DNA of 64,000 nucleotides from Bacteroidales bacterium (GCA_016714605.1 JADKDL010000007.1:1-64000), one strand, 5' to 3'. Counted from the stretch's first letter, positions 17,439-27,646 are shown. The notes: a model not told the origin generated them from the letters alone. Translations and numbers: made by a program.

Positions 17439-19280
17439 TTAATATACATCTTCAAGAATTCTCTTATTCTTTTTTAATGAATCAAAATAAGCACTTGCCG
17501 ATTCATCGGTATGGCCACCTTCTTTTGAAATAATATTAAATAACGCACGTTTCACATCTTTCGCCATATTTAGTTTATCGCCACAGATATAGATGATTGC
17601 ACCCTCTTCTATCCAGTTGAAAATTTCTTTGCTTTTCTGATACATTTTATGCTGAACATATACTTTATCATCTTGATCTCTTGAAAAGGCAACATCTAAA
17701 TTTGTAAGCAGTCCGCTTTTTTTAAACCGAAGCCACTCTTCCTGATATAAAAAATCGGTAGTAAAATGCTGATCGCCAAAAAACAACCAGTTTTTTCCAC
17801 TTGCTCCCAATGCTTCTCTGTGTTGCAAGAAAGCCCTAAAGGGAGCGACTCCTGTACCCGGCCCAATCATTATAATTGGAAGATCTGAATCATTTGGAAG
17901 TCTAAAACTTTCATTTTTATCAATAAACACTTGCAAATTGCTTTCAACTTCAGCTTGCGATGAAATAAAATTAGAACACACACCTTCATGTAATCTGTTG
18001 TTTTTAATATATTTAACCGCACTTACTGTTAGATGAACTTCATCAGGATTAGCCAACTGACTTGAAGCAATAGAATAAAGTCGAGGTGGCAATTTTCTAA
18101 GAGATGTCAAAAAGTCTTCTACCGAATAAATTGCAGGATAATCTTGTATAAAATCGAGAATATCTCTGCCATAAATATATTTATCAAGCAACAACTCATT
18201 CCCTATCAACTCAATAAGCTCCTGATTATTAGATAACTTTGCAAAATTTTCAAGCACAACAGGTGTTAATACTGTAATTTCATAGTGATTGATAAGAGCA
18301 TTTCTCAAAGTTTTTGTTTCGTTGTTAACCAAAACAGAATGGTCAGCATTAAACTTTAGATTTTCAATAATACTATCTACAAGATTTTCACTATTTTTAC
18401 TGTAAACCCCCAATGCATCGCCAGGTTCATAAATTAGACCTGAATTCTCAAGAGATAATTCTACATGATAAGTTTCTTTCAAAGAACCTTTCCCATTTAG
18501 GTTTATTCTATCAAGCAACAGGGCGCTATAAGGATTTCTCTTGGAGAAAATTTTAGATTCGTTACTTTTTTCTTGAACCGCAGCAACTACAACAGATTGT
18601 TCAGTTTTAGGTACTAAAGAAGAGAAGTGTGGTAAAACTTTTTGCAACCAGTTCTTTGCAGAAGATTCAAAATCTAAATCACATTTCAAAATTTCATGCA
18701 CTCTTTTGGCTCCCAGTTCCGACAATTTTTTGTCAATTTCTACTCCCGTTTTGCAAAACTGTTTGTAACTACTATCGCCCAAGGCAATTACACCAAAATG
18801 CAAATCGTTCAATTGCAAAGATTTTGAATTAATGAGATTATTATAAAATATTTCCGCAGCCAAGGGTGGTTCACCTTCACCCTGAGTACTAATTATAATA
18901 AGAATATTTTTCTCGTTTTTGAGATTTCTACTATTATAGTCAGACAGGTTTATCACTTTATTGGAAATATTTAACGATCCGGCAATTTCCGATGCCCAAT
19001 GTGCTATTTCTTTAGAATTGCCAGAATGGGTACCATAAAATATTTTCAAGTCGGAAGTATTTACAGCTGTAGGTTTTACAATAAATTCGGAAGGCTCGAC
19101 ACTTTCAATTTTATCAGCAACAGAAACATTATGAGCAATATGAGTTCCTCCTAAAGTTAGTCCGGTTAAATAACCATTAAACCAAAGTAACTGATATTCA
19201 CTTAAAGATGCTATCAACTGTTCTATCAACTCTTGTTGGATAGATGATAAGGGGCTGAAATTAGATTCTTTTAGATTCAT
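17439..19280 (-). CDS. cysJ: Sulfite reductase flavoprotein (alpha subunit)
   Basis: A 613-residue diflavin reductase passing electrons from NADPH through FAD and FMN to CysI. The flavodoxin domain (about 78-225) has FYGTHSGNSKEIAHW, STQGEGEPPLAAEIF and ALGDSSYKQFCKTG. The FAD part has RLYSIASSQ and HEGVCSNFIS, and the NADPH part has IMIGPGTGVAPFRAFLQ, WLFFGDQHFTTDFLY and IYICGDKLNMAKDV. The last residues ILEDVY keep the terminal aromatic typical of CysJ. First gene of the cysJ-cysI(-cysG) cluster, with a good promoter upstream. Confidence 0.95.
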   Translation of the reverse strand: MNLKESNFSPLSSIQQELIEQLIASLSEYQLLWFNGYLTGLTLGGTHIAHNVSVADKIESVEPSEFIVKPTAVNTSDLKIFYGTHSGNSKEIAHWASEIAGSLNISNKVINLSDYNSRNLKNEKNILIIISTQGEGEPPLAAEIFYNNLINSKSLQLNDLHFGVIALGDSSYKQFCKTGVEIDKKLSELGAKRVHEILKCDLDFESSAKNWLQKVLPHFSSLVPKTEQSVVVAAVQEKSNESKIFSKRNPYSALLLDRINLNGKGSLKETYHVELSLENSGLIYEPGDALGVYSKNSENLVDSIIENLKFNADHSVLVNNETKTLRNALINHYEITVLTPVVLENFAKLSNNQELIELIGNELLLDKYIYGRDILDFIQDYPAIYSVEDFLTSLRKLPPRLYSIASSQLANPDEVHLTVSAVKYIKNNRLHEGVCSNFISSQAEVESNLQVFIDKNESFRLPNDSDLPIIMIGPGTGVAPFRAFLQHREALGASGKNWLFFGDQHFTTDFLYQEEWLRFKKSGLLTNLDVAFSRDQDDKVYVQHKMYQKSKEIFNWIEEGAIIYICGDKLNMAKDVKRALFNIISKEGGHTDESASAYFDSLKKNKRILEDVY

Positions 19281-19334
19281 AGTTGTTGTGCAATTTCTTT
19301 TACCATACTTTTCCTATATGTCTTATAGGTTTTG

Positions 19335-19365
19335 CAAATATAATACGAATAAATGCATAAAGCAA
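19335..19365 (-). promoter_or_regulatory. Promoter of the cysJI operon
   Basis: On the minus strand TTG (19363-19365) is followed after 20 bases by TATATTTG (19335-19342), fitting the Bacteroidota -33/-7 form. It lies 55 bases before the cysJ start. Confidence 0.65.
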
Positions 19366-19700
19366 TAGTTTTATAAAAAAAATAATTAAAAAGTTGTATT
19401 TATTTGATATGTTGTGATTTGAAAAATTTAAAAATATGATTACTGAATTAAAAATATTATAGAAACTATTATCTATTTCCTACTTATTAGGTGTGTTATT
19501 GAAATAAAACAATCAATAGTGAAGATATAAGAATACAAATTATAGGTAAATGTTTAATTTTACTTTATCAATTTATATAGAAAACTTTAACATTAACGTT
19601 TGAGAAAGATGTATTCAGATGTACTCAAGAGATACACTTATAAGAAAAATGAAATTGAAACAACTCATGTATCAACAGAAAAAAAATAACTAAAATAAAA
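19366..19700. other. Gene-free AT-rich region between divergent cysJ and TPR gene
   Basis: About 335 bases with no credible ORF, RNA gene or strong hairpin. It separates the divergently transcribed cysJ and the TPR gene; no clear TAnnTTTG box was found for the TPR gene. Confidence 0.4.
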
Positions 19701-21620
19701 ATGATTAAAATCATATATTTAATTCCCTTTCTATACATTCAATTGGCTTTTGGTCAATACAATACAAAATATTACTTAAGAAACGGACTAGAAAATATTT
19801 CACAAAAAAATTTTGATAAGGCAATCTACAATTTCAATACATTAATAGATATCAAACCAGACAATTGGCAGGCAATTTTTTTAAGAGGGGTTACCAAATA
19901 TTATTTGGAAGACTACTATGGGGCAATTGCAGATTTTGATAAATGTATAGCAATAAATCCATTTTATTCAGACATATATATCTATAGAGGTGGATGTTAT
20001 CAATATCTTAATAAACTAGATTATGCTGCACAAGATTTCCAGAAATCAAATGAATTAGATCCGAGTAGTCCATCTTCGCTATTTAATCTTGGTTTGGTTT
20101 CGTTTCTTGACAATAAAATAGATTTAGCCATTAATTATTTTAATCAAACCTTGTTAATAGATAAAGAATTTTCAAGAGCACAATTGCAAGAGGATTTTTG
20201 CCATATAGAACAAAACCAGTTTGAAAAAGCCCTTGCCGATTTTGAAAGAGTTCAAATCATAAATCCATTTGAATCTCGGGTATATATGGGTAAAGCACGA
20301 ATCTTCTTTGAACAAAAAGAACTTAAAAAGGCTGAAATAGAACTAAATAACTATTCAAAAATTGATAATGAAAACCCTCTAATATTTTTCTATAAAAGCA
20401 TTCTTTCAAACGAAAAAGGCAATTACAACGAGGCAATTGCAAACTTAGATACAACTTTACTCTTAGATCAAAATAATGATTTGGCATATTACAACAGGGC
20501 TATCATTAAATCAGAAATAGGACTATTTCAAGGAGCTATCAAAGATTATAATGAATCAATTAAAATAAATCCACAAAATATCTTATGTCTATACAATCTA
20601 GCACTTCTATATCAACAAAATGGAGATTTGAATAATGCTCTTAAAACAATAAATCAGTCAATTGCAATTTATAAGCATTTCTATTTTGCATATATTTTTA
20701 GAGCAGAAATATACGCATCTTTAAAAATGCAAAAAGAAGCTAACGGCGATTTATTTACTGCAAGCAGAATAAAATTACAGAATGAAGATAAATTATATGC
20801 TGATTCAAGTTCTTTTAAGAAAGTGATTGATTTTAAAGCAGACTTCGTAAAAACAAACAATGATGATTTAATAATAAGAAAAAATCTTAAAGAAAAGTCG
20901 AATAAAATTACGGTAGAAAAACCATTCTACTTTGCTGCTTTAAATCAAAGATTAGAAATAAATGAACTATACTATCAAAAATCTGATTCTATTAAAAACA
21001 AATTTGATAAAAAATTCTTTTATCAATTCACTAATGCTGCGGTACATGATTCTTTGAGAGCTACCTTTCAAACAAACTTGAATCATGAAACAGCTTTATT
21101 AATAAACGGAATCAACAATACAAACAATCAGATATACAGCAATGCTATGCTCTATTTTGATAGTTTACAAAATCTGAACAGTATTGTGGCTTTACTAAAT
21201 AAAGCTTGGGTAAGATATGAAAATGTTGAATTTCTAAAAACATTTGACATTCAGACAGATGAATTGGCGCTTTCAGGTTTACCAATGAATGAATCAACGT
21301 CTTCAAATCCAAATATCCGTTATGAAGACTACTTCAAGGCTATGGCCGATTATGATGAAATTATCTCAATAGATTCTAATAATATTTATGCAATATATAA
21401 TAAAGCTACTATCCAGATTATTATAGGTAAAAACAAAAACGCAATTGACAATCTAACTAAGGCAATAAATATTGAAAAGAAGTTTAAACAAGCATATTAT
21501 AATAGAGCTGTGGCATATTTACAATATGAAGATACACTTAGTGCTTGTAAAGATTTTGGGAAGGCGGGAGAGCTTGGAAATAAGGAGATTTATATGCTTA
21601 TTAGAAACCTTTGTAAATAA
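19701..21620 (+). CDS. Secreted tetratricopeptide-repeat protein
   Basis: A 639-residue protein with a signal peptide (MIKIIYLIPFLYIQLAFG, cleavage before QYN) and roughly ten TPR units. Clear ones are NFDKAIYNFNTLIDIKPDNW, YYGAIADFDKCIAINPFYSD, KLDYAAQDFQKSNELDPSSP, NYNEAIANLDTTLLLDQNND, LFQGAIKDYNESIKINPQNI and KNAIDNLTKAINIEKKFKQA. A non-repeat stretch of about 150 residues (370-520) separates the N-terminal group from the last two or three. It probably acts in the periplasm or at the outer membrane as a scaffold. It is monocistronic, with a terminator directly after the stop. The partner is unknown. Confidence 0.85.
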   Translation: MIKIIYLIPFLYIQLAFGQYNTKYYLRNGLENISQKNFDKAIYNFNTLIDIKPDNWQAIFLRGVTKYYLEDYYGAIADFDKCIAINPFYSDIYIYRGGCYQYLNKLDYAAQDFQKSNELDPSSPSSLFNLGLVSFLDNKIDLAINYFNQTLLIDKEFSRAQLQEDFCHIEQNQFEKALADFERVQIINPFESRVYMGKARIFFEQKELKKAEIELNNYSKIDNENPLIFFYKSILSNEKGNYNEAIANLDTTLLLDQNNDLAYYNRAIIKSEIGLFQGAIKDYNESIKINPQNILCLYNLALLYQQNGDLNNALKTINQSIAIYKHFYFAYIFRAEIYASLKMQKEANGDLFTASRIKLQNEDKLYADSSSFKKVIDFKADFVKTNNDDLIIRKNLKEKSNKITVEKPFYFAALNQRLEINELYYQKSDSIKNKFDKKFFYQFTNAAVHDSLRATFQTNLNHETALLINGINNTNNQIYSNAMLYFDSLQNLNSIVALLNKAWVRYENVEFLKTFDIQTDELALSGLPMNESTSSNPNIRYEDYFKAMADYDEIISIDSNNIYAIYNKATIQIIIGKNKNAIDNLTKAINIEKKFKQAYYNRAVAYLQYEDTLSACKDFGKAGELGNKEIYMLIRNLCK

Positions 21621-21650
21621 AGAAAGGCCTTTGTTAAAAGCCTTTCTTTA
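21621..21650. terminator. Bidirectional terminator between TPR gene and nqrF
   Basis: Stem AGAAAGGC (21621-21628) with GCCTTTCT (21640-21647), 11-base loop, T-rich on the plus side and A-rich on the other. It can end both the TPR message and the convergent nqr operon (nqrF stop at 21670). Confidence 0.75.
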
Positions 21651-21669
21651 TTATATTTAGTATATAAAT

Positions 21670-22932
21670 TTAATCTCCAAAATCATCATAGAATATACTT
21701 TCTTTTTCTACTCCAAGATTATACAACATTTTGTTTACGGCTTTAACCATAGGACCAGGACCGCACATGTAGTATTCAATATCCTCGGGAGAATCATGTT
21801 TACTCAAATATTCATCAAAAATAACTTGATGTATGAAACCAACTGAACCATCCCAATTATCAGTAGGTAAAGGGTCGCTAAGAGCTATTGTAAATTTAAA
21901 ATTAGGGAATTCTTTTTCAATGGCTCTGAAATGATCTTCATAAAAAATTTCTCTTCTCGATCTGGCACCATACCAGTACGAAACTTTTCTTCCAGATTTA
22001 ACGGTATGAAACAAATGAAACAAATGAGAACGCAACGGAGCCATACCCGCTCCACCACCTATGTACAACATTTCATTTTGAGTTTCTTTTATAAAGAATT
22101 CTCCATAAGGACCAGAAATTGTAACCTTATCACCAGGTTTTCTTGAGAAAATATATGATGAGCAAACACCAGGAGGCACTTTAGACCATGAATTCAATGT
22201 TTTATCCCAAGGCGGAGTAGCAATTCTAATATTTAACATGACAATATTTCCTTCTGCAGGATGATTTGCCATGGAATAAGCTCTGAATGTTTCTTCTTTA
22301 TTAATAATTTTTAAATCCCACAATTTAAATTTATCCCATTCGCTCTTATACTTTTCATCAACCTCAATATCTTTTGCGAAATCGCACTCATATTTTGGTA
22401 CATCTATTTGAATATAACCACCCGAATGGAAATTAAGTATTTCACCCTGAGGCAATTTTACAACAAATTCTTTTATAAAAGAAGCCACGTTATTATTAGA
22501 AACAACTTCGCACTCCCATTTCTTTACACCCATTACCTCTTCGGGTACCCAGATATTCATATCATCTCTCACCTTAACCTGACAAGCTAACCTCCAATTT
22601 TCAGACTGCTCTTTTCTGCTAAAAAAACCAGTTTCAGTTGGCAATATTGTACCTCCACCCTCTAGTGTTTTACATCGGCACATACCACAAGAACCGCTAC
22701 CACCACAGGCTGAAGGAAGTAAGATACCTTGATTTTGTAAAGCAGAAAGTACTGTTCCTTGTGGTTTTACTTTTACTGGTTCTACATCGTTTATCTTTAA
22801 AGTAACTTCACCTGCAGGTGTTAATTTATTCTTTGCATAAAGCAGAATAATAACCAATAGAAGAGTAACTAAAAGAAAAACAATAATACTTGAGACTAAT
22901 ACTGCTCCGGCAGATGTACTTAATAATGTCAT
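21670..22932 (-). CDS. nqrF: Na+-translocating NADH:quinone reductase subunit F
   Basis: A 420-residue subunit holding the NADH entry site. It has one N-terminal membrane helix (about 10-32), then a [2Fe-2S] domain with cysteines in SACGGSGSCGMCRC and RLACQV. The FAD domain has RAYSMANHPAEG, and the NADH domain has YIGGGAGMAPLRSHL and YYMCGPGPMVKAVN. It ends FYDDFGD, as usual. It takes electrons from NADH to FAD and the [2Fe-2S] centre, then to the membrane subunits. Last gene of the nqrABCDEF operon, 17 bases after the true nqrE stop. Confidence 0.96.
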   Translation of the reverse strand: MTLLSTSAGAVLVSSIIVFLLVTLLLVIILLYAKNKLTPAGEVTLKINDVEPVKVKPQGTVLSALQNQGILLPSACGGSGSCGMCRCKTLEGGGTILPTETGFFSRKEQSENWRLACQVKVRDDMNIWVPEEVMGVKKWECEVVSNNNVASFIKEFVVKLPQGEILNFHSGGYIQIDVPKYECDFAKDIEVDEKYKSEWDKFKLWDLKIINKEETFRAYSMANHPAEGNIVMLNIRIATPPWDKTLNSWSKVPPGVCSSYIFSRKPGDKVTISGPYGEFFIKETQNEMLYIGGGAGMAPLRSHLFHLFHTVKSGRKVSYWYGARSRREIFYEDHFRAIEKEFPNFKFTIALSDPLPTDNWDGSVGFIHQVIFDEYLSKHDSPEDIEYYMCGPGPMVKAVNKMLYNLGVEKESIFYDDFGD

Positions 22933-22949
22933 TTTAAGATGTTATTAAA

Positions 22950-23568
22950 TTATAATTTAATTCCCATAAAACTCATAAATGCAATTCCCATTAATCCGGT
23001 TATGATGAATGTAATTCCAAGACCTTTTAAAGGTGCAGGTACATCGGAATATTGCATTTTCTCTCTGATTGCAGCTAAAGCTACTATTGCTAAAAAACCA
23101 TCCAACTCCTGAACCAACTCCAAAAACAGTAGCTTCTACTAAAGTTCCATACTCACGCTCTTGCATAAATAAAGAACCTCCAAGTATTGCACAGTTTACA
23201 GCAATCAAAGGAAGAAAAATACCTAACTGAGAATACAAAGCCGGAGCAAATTTTTCTACTATCATCTCAACTAATTGAGTCATTGAAGCTATTATTGCAA
23301 TAAACATTATGAAGCTAAGAAAGCTTAGATCTAAATCGGCAAAAGAATCATCAAGCCAAACAAGAGCACCTTCTTTCAATACATATTTATCAAGTAAATA
23401 ATCTATAGGAACAGTGATTGCCAAAACAAATATTACAGCAACACCTAAGCCTGCAGAAGTTTTTACAGTTTTTGAAACTGCTAAATATGAACACATGCCT
23501 AGGAAATAGGCAAATACCATATTATCTATAAAAATTGATTTTACAAACAGATTAAGTAAATTTTCCAT
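22950..23568 (-). CDS. nqrE: Na+-translocating NADH:quinone reductase subunit E, one frameshift near the C-terminus
   Basis: A polytopic membrane subunit of about 205 residues, starting MENLLNLFVKSIFIDNMVFAYF. The conserved frame breaks at the T6 run on the coding strand (23092-23097): after VFGVGSGVGWF the next frame continues LAIVALAAIREKMQYSDVPAP, then PLKGLGITFIITGLMG and ends FMSFMGIKL with the stop at 22950-22952. Both parts match NqrE well, so one extra T in the run explains everything. Unshifted reading gives a nonsense tail to 22957. NqrD and NqrE are homologous six-helix subunits that form the core of the sodium path. A real truncation is unlikely because the out-of-frame tail is fully conserved. 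Confidence 0.93.
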
Positions 23569-23583
23569 TTTCTAAGTGTTCTA

Positions 23584-24246
23584 TTATTTATGTTCAATAA
23601 TTTCTTTATTTCTTGCCTTTTGCACCCAAATTACTATGCCAAGGGTAATCAATGCCATAGGAGGTAATATCATTAATCCATTATTCGCATATCCAAATTC
23701 ATAGAAAGATTCAGGTATCAATTTTATCTCACCAATTCCAGGTAATGTAATTGCTCCGGCTCCTAACAATTCCCTTATTAGGGCAACCATAACTAAAATG
23801 ATTCCATATCCTAAACCATTGCCAATTCCATCAAGAAAAGAAGGCCATGGTTTATTTCCGAGAGCAAAAGCTTCTAATCGTCCCATTAATATACAATTTG
23901 TAATTATAAGTCCGACAAATACAGATAGTTGCTTACTCACGCCATACGCATATGCTTTTAATATTTGATCTACTATAATTACCAAAGTTGCAATAATAAC
24001 CAACTGAACTATAATTCTAATTCGATCTGGTATAGACTTTCGTATCAAAGAGGCTAAAAGATTAGCAAAAGCTACAACTATAGTAACTGAAATAGACATT
24101 ACAATGGCAGGTTCTACTTTAACGGTTATTGCTAAAGCTGAACATATTCCAAGTGTTTGCACCGTAATAGGATTATTTTTTCCTAAAGGTCCTGTAACTA
24201 ACTGCAAATTCTTTTTAGAAAAGAGTGAATCGTTTTTTTCAGCCAT
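23584..24246 (-). CDS. nqrD: Na+-translocating NADH:quinone reductase subunit D
   Basis: A 220-residue membrane subunit. It has GPLGKNNPITVQTLGICSALA, the conserved loop IITNCILMGRLEAFALGNKP (cysteine of the membrane iron-sulfur site shared with NqrE) and LDGIGNGLGYGIILV. About six helices are expected. The start at 24246 lies 6 bases after the nqrC stop, and the nqrE start follows 15 bases after its own stop, consistent with tight translational coupling in the nqr operon. Confidence 0.96.
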   Translation of the reverse strand: MAEKNDSLFSKKNLQLVTGPLGKNNPITVQTLGICSALAITVKVEPAIVMSISVTIVVAFANLLASLIRKSIPDRIRIIVQLVIIATLVIIVDQILKAYAYGVSKQLSVFVGLIITNCILMGRLEAFALGNKPWPSFLDGIGNGLGYGIILVMVALIRELLGAGAITLPGIGEIKLIPESFYEFGYANNGLMILPPMALITLGIVIWVQKARNKEIIEHK

Positions 24247-24252
24247 TTGATT

Positions 24253-24948
24253 TTAATTTTGTTGTTTCAAATAATTATCGTAACCAATAATACAGGTATC
24301 TATCATTGCATCTACCCCAACGCTTGTGATAGTTCCTCCAGAAATTGCATCTACACCATGAACATCGCCTTGAGGTGCTCCACCTTTAATAACGTTAACA
24401 GATTTGAATTTTTTTTCTGAATCATATATCATTTTTCCAATAAATTGCTTTTCAAAGAAAGGTTTATTTATCTCAGCACCCAAGCCCGGAGTTTCACTCT
24501 TATGGTCAAAAGTAGCACCATAAACTGTACTTTTATCGCTTAGTAAGGAAACATATCCCCAAATTGGACCCCATAATCCTTTTCCTCTAAGTGGAATTAT
24601 GTAAAATATAGAATCATTTTTTTGGGCAATATACAAAGGCAAATTTCTATTATCAGGTTTTTCAGCATATTCTTTTTTCAAATCAAGGGCAAATGGCTTC
24701 TTTCCTTCAACTATTTCTCCTTTAGTATTAATTACTAGCTGCTGTTTTATATACTTCTCAAATAATATTTTAGCATCACCTGTGGTCGCTATAACGTTGA
24801 TTGACATAAGCATATCTTGAATTTTTTCTATTTCAACATTCTCCTGCTGCTTATCTTGCAGACTAAAAGATGCAATAGAAAGTACTGCTGCAACAAACAC
24901 GACCATTACAACCGAATATACTATTATATATGTATTACTTCTTTCCAT
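24253..24948 (-). CDS. nqrC: Na+-translocating NADH:quinone reductase subunit C
   Basis: A 231-residue periplasmic FMN subunit anchored by one N-terminal helix (about 5-30). The covalent FMN site is in DAISGGTITSVGVDAM, where the Thr corresponds to the flavinylated threonine of the S-G-x-T motif. GLWGPIWGYVSL and ETPGLGAEINKPFF are also standard. Flavinylation needs ApbE, which is not in this window. Third gene of the operon. Confidence 0.96.
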   Translation of the reverse strand: MERSNTYIIVYSVVMVVFVAAVLSIASFSLQDKQQENVEIEKIQDMLMSINVIATTGDAKILFEKYIKQQLVINTKGEIVEGKKPFALDLKKEYAEKPDNRNLPLYIAQKNDSIFYIIPLRGKGLWGPIWGYVSLLSDKSTVYGATFDHKSETPGLGAEINKPFFEKQFIGKMIYDSEKKFKSVNVIKGGAPQGDVHGVDAISGGTITSVGVDAMIDTCIIGYDNYLKQQN

Positions 24949-24959
24949 TTTTTGGTACT

Positions 24960-26159
24960 TTATTTTTCAGAGACTACTATGGGAGACCTTTTTAATCTAC
25001 GTTTTATATTTTTTTGTATAATTACATTGTCTATCAAAGGTGCAAAAACATTCATTAGCAATATAGCCAACATCATACCTTCTGGATAAGCCGGATTTAA
25101 ACATCTTATTATAATTGCAAAAATACCAATCAAAAATCCGTATATCCATTTACCTACACCTGTTTGCGAACCTGTAACAGGATCTGTAGCCATAAAAACA
25201 GCCCCAAATGCAAACCCTCCAATAAACAAGTGCTGAATTGGGGATATCTGATGTAGTGCATTTTCAGGATTTCCAAACAAATAAATTATACTACCCATTA
25301 TCAACCCTCCCATGAACACAGAGAACATGATTCTAAAACTAGCTATTCCGGTATATAATAAAATTGCAGCACCTATAAGAATTGCAAGTGTAGATGTTTC
25401 CCCTATCGAACCGGGGATATTTCCTAAAAACATATCCCAAGTACCTATCTTATTACCAACGAAACCATTATAGCTTTCAAATACTCCATTAATTTTCTGA
25501 CCTAAAATAGTTTCACCACTAAAACCATCAACAATTCCTTTTTTCTCGCTTAATTGCGAAACCCAAATGGTATTGCCTGAAATCTTAGATGGATAAGCAA
25601 AGAAAAGAAATGCTCTTGCTAAAAGTGCAGGGTTCAATAGATTCATTCCAGTTCCACCAAATACTTCTTTACCAATAACTACAGCAAATGCGGTAGCTAC
25701 TGCCAACATCCAAAGGGGGATGTCTATTGGCATTATCATAGGAATGAGCATACCACTCACTAAAAATCCTTCATTTATTTCATGCCCTTTTATATACACG
25801 AAGATAAATTCAACCCCTAGTCCAACGCCATATGAAACAACAATTAGCGGTAATACTTTCAAAAAACCATATGCAAAAGATTGAAACAGAGTTGCATCTG
25901 CCTGACCTATAGAAAGATAATATAAACTTCCTACATTCCACATTCCAAACAAAAGAGCTGGCAATAAAGCTATAATCACAATAGACATTGCTCTTTTTAA
26001 ATCTATAGCATCTCTTATGTGACTACCTTTATTTGTAACCTTTGCGGGAACAAAAAGAAAGGTTTCAAAACTTTCATACACAGAATGCCATTTCTCGTAC
26101 TTTCCGCCTTTAAGAAATTGGGGCTTTGTTTTATCTATTAAATCTTTAAAAATCTTCAT
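24960..26159 (-). CDS. nqrB: Na+-translocating NADH:quinone reductase subunit B
   Basis: A 399-residue subunit with about ten membrane helices, starting MKIFKDLIDKTKPQFLKGG. The covalent FMN threonine lies in GSIGETSTLAILIGA. Other family stretches are MVLGM-type helices such as EGFLVSGMLIPMIMPIDIPLW, here visible near residues 128-148, and MATDPVTGSQTGVGKW. It binds riboflavin/FMN and the quinone and is central to sodium pumping. Second gene of the operon, 103 bases after nqrA. Confidence 0.96.
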   Translation of the reverse strand: MKIFKDLIDKTKPQFLKGGKYEKWHSVYESFETFLFVPAKVTNKGSHIRDAIDLKRAMSIVIIALLPALLFGMWNVGSLYYLSIGQADATLFQSFAYGFLKVLPLIVVSYGVGLGVEFIFVYIKGHEINEGFLVSGMLIPMIMPIDIPLWMLAVATAFAVVIGKEVFGGTGMNLLNPALLARAFLFFAYPSKISGNTIWVSQLSEKKGIVDGFSGETILGQKINGVFESYNGFVGNKIGTWDMFLGNIPGSIGETSTLAILIGAAILLYTGIASFRIMFSVFMGGLIMGSIIYLFGNPENALHQISPIQHLFIGGFAFGAVFMATDPVTGSQTGVGKWIYGFLIGIFAIIIRCLNPAYPEGMMLAILLMNVFAPLIDNVIIQKNIKRRLKRSPIVVSEK

Positions 26160-26262
26160 TTTATCCTCGTTATAAATCTTTAATTCAAACAGAAATTTGT
26201 AACTAATCCATTTTTTATGCTTTCTAAGCTATTTCAAGCTTTAAATATGAAATGAAGTTAGT

Positions 26263-27612
26263 TTAACTAAACTCTTTTCTTATCTGATCTAAACCTTTGC
26301 GTATTAGTGATTGAATCTCTATCTTAGAAGGACATACATACTCGCAAAGAGCAAAATCTTCCTCAGCTACTTCATAAATACCAAGCTGTTCCATTTTGTC
26401 AATATCTTCAACAATAATTGCTTTTAAAAGTTGCATTGGGTAGATGTCCATTGGTAAAACCTTCTCATATACACCTGTAAAAACGAATGGTCTCACACCT
26501 CCGTGGTAATTGGTATTTAAAGAAAATTCTTTCTTTGGTGCCAACCATGACCAAAATGCTCTGCTAGCACTATGTTTATTGAAGCCCGGAGTTGCCCATC
26601 CAAAAAACTCAGGCTCATCGCCCTCCTCTATCACTGTAATCTGAGAATCATAAAACCCTAAAAATCCACTAACAGTCGTTTTATTTCCGGTAAGAACATT
26701 ACCACTTATAACTCTAGGATTTCCCTCTTTTAAATTATCTGCTAAGACAGCTGGTAAAGCTATGCCACTAGTTATATTAAGATAAGCAGGTTTTTTTACC
26801 AAACTTCCTGTAATTGCAATTACTTTTTGAGCTAAATATTTACCTTCTTCAAAAAGCTTTCCTATTTGCACTACATCCTGAACATTCACTACCCATACAA
26901 TTTCACCTTTATTTATTGGGTCAATATGATGTATTTGAATACCAACATTACCAGCCGGATGCGGACCAGAAAATGTATTAACTACAACATTTTTACAGTC
27001 AGTAAATGAGGAGTTTTCAAATTTATCGTGTAAGTTTAAATTCACCTTCCCAGAAGTAAGTTTACTTAAAATATCTATGCCGGTCTGGAAACTCTTTTTA
27101 TTATCTTTAATTATAAAATTATAATCGGGAGCTAAAGGAGATGAATCAAAAGCAGAAATGAATATAGACTTTGGTTTGTCTTTTGGATTTGCAATTATTG
27201 CATAAGGTCTTTGCTTAATAGCTACCCACAATCCACTTTGTAAAAGATTTGATTTAATTTGTTCTTCCGAAAAATCACTTGGTTTTCCAGAGGTAAAAGT
27301 TTCAAATTCTAGAGTTTCATCCGATTCAATTACAATTTCTAATAATTTTCTTCGTTCTCCCCTATTTATTGAAACCACAACGCCACTAACCGGCGAAGTT
27401 ATTTTAATATTTTCATTATTTTTGTCTGCCAAAACAGGTGTACCTACTTTAACTCTCTGCCCTTCTTCAACCAACAATTTAAGTGTCAGTCCAACATAAT
27501 CTGTAGGAATTATGGCATACCTATTATTTTTCTTAATTGGCTGATAAAATCTCTCAGGATTTCCACAAATTTTTATGTCAAGTCCTTTTCTAATTTTTAT
27601 TCTCTCAGACAT
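26263..27612 (-). CDS. nqrA: Na+-translocating NADH:quinone reductase subunit A
   Basis: A 449-residue cytoplasmic subunit starting MSERIKIRKGLDIKICGNPE. Family features are YVGLTLKLLVEEGQRVKVGTP and SPVSGVVVSINRGERRKL (biotinyl/lipoyl-like fold) plus the SLBB-like region NTFSGPHPAGNVGIQIHHI and the C-terminal ALCEYVCPSKIEIQSL. It is the first gene of nqrABCDEF. The complex couples NADH oxidation to Na+ export, so this organism uses a sodium motive force. Confidence 0.96.
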   Translation of the reverse strand: MSERIKIRKGLDIKICGNPERFYQPIKKNNRYAIIPTDYVGLTLKLLVEEGQRVKVGTPVLADKNNENIKITSPVSGVVVSINRGERRKLLEIVIESDETLEFETFTSGKPSDFSEEQIKSNLLQSGLWVAIKQRPYAIIANPKDKPKSIFISAFDSSPLAPDYNFIIKDNKKSFQTGIDILSKLTSGKVNLNLHDKFENSSFTDCKNVVVNTFSGPHPAGNVGIQIHHIDPINKGEIVWVVNVQDVVQIGKLFEEGKYLAQKVIAITGSLVKKPAYLNITSGIALPAVLADNLKEGNPRVISGNVLTGNKTTVSGFLGFYDSQITVIEEGDEPEFFGWATPGFNKHSASRAFWSWLAPKKEFSLNTNYHGGVRPFVFTGVYEKVLPMDIYPMQLLKAIIVEDIDKMEQLGIYEVAEEDFALCEYVCPSKIEIQSLIRKGLDQIRKEFS

Positions 27613-27638
27613 TATTTTTGTTGATTTTAGATGTAAAG

Positions 27639-27646
27639 CAAAAATA
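27639..27646 (-). promoter_or_regulatory. -7 promoter box for the nqr operon
   Basis: Reads TATTTTTG then C on the minus strand, matching TAnnTTTG, 27 bases before the nqrA start. No convincing -33 partner was found. Confidence 0.5.
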
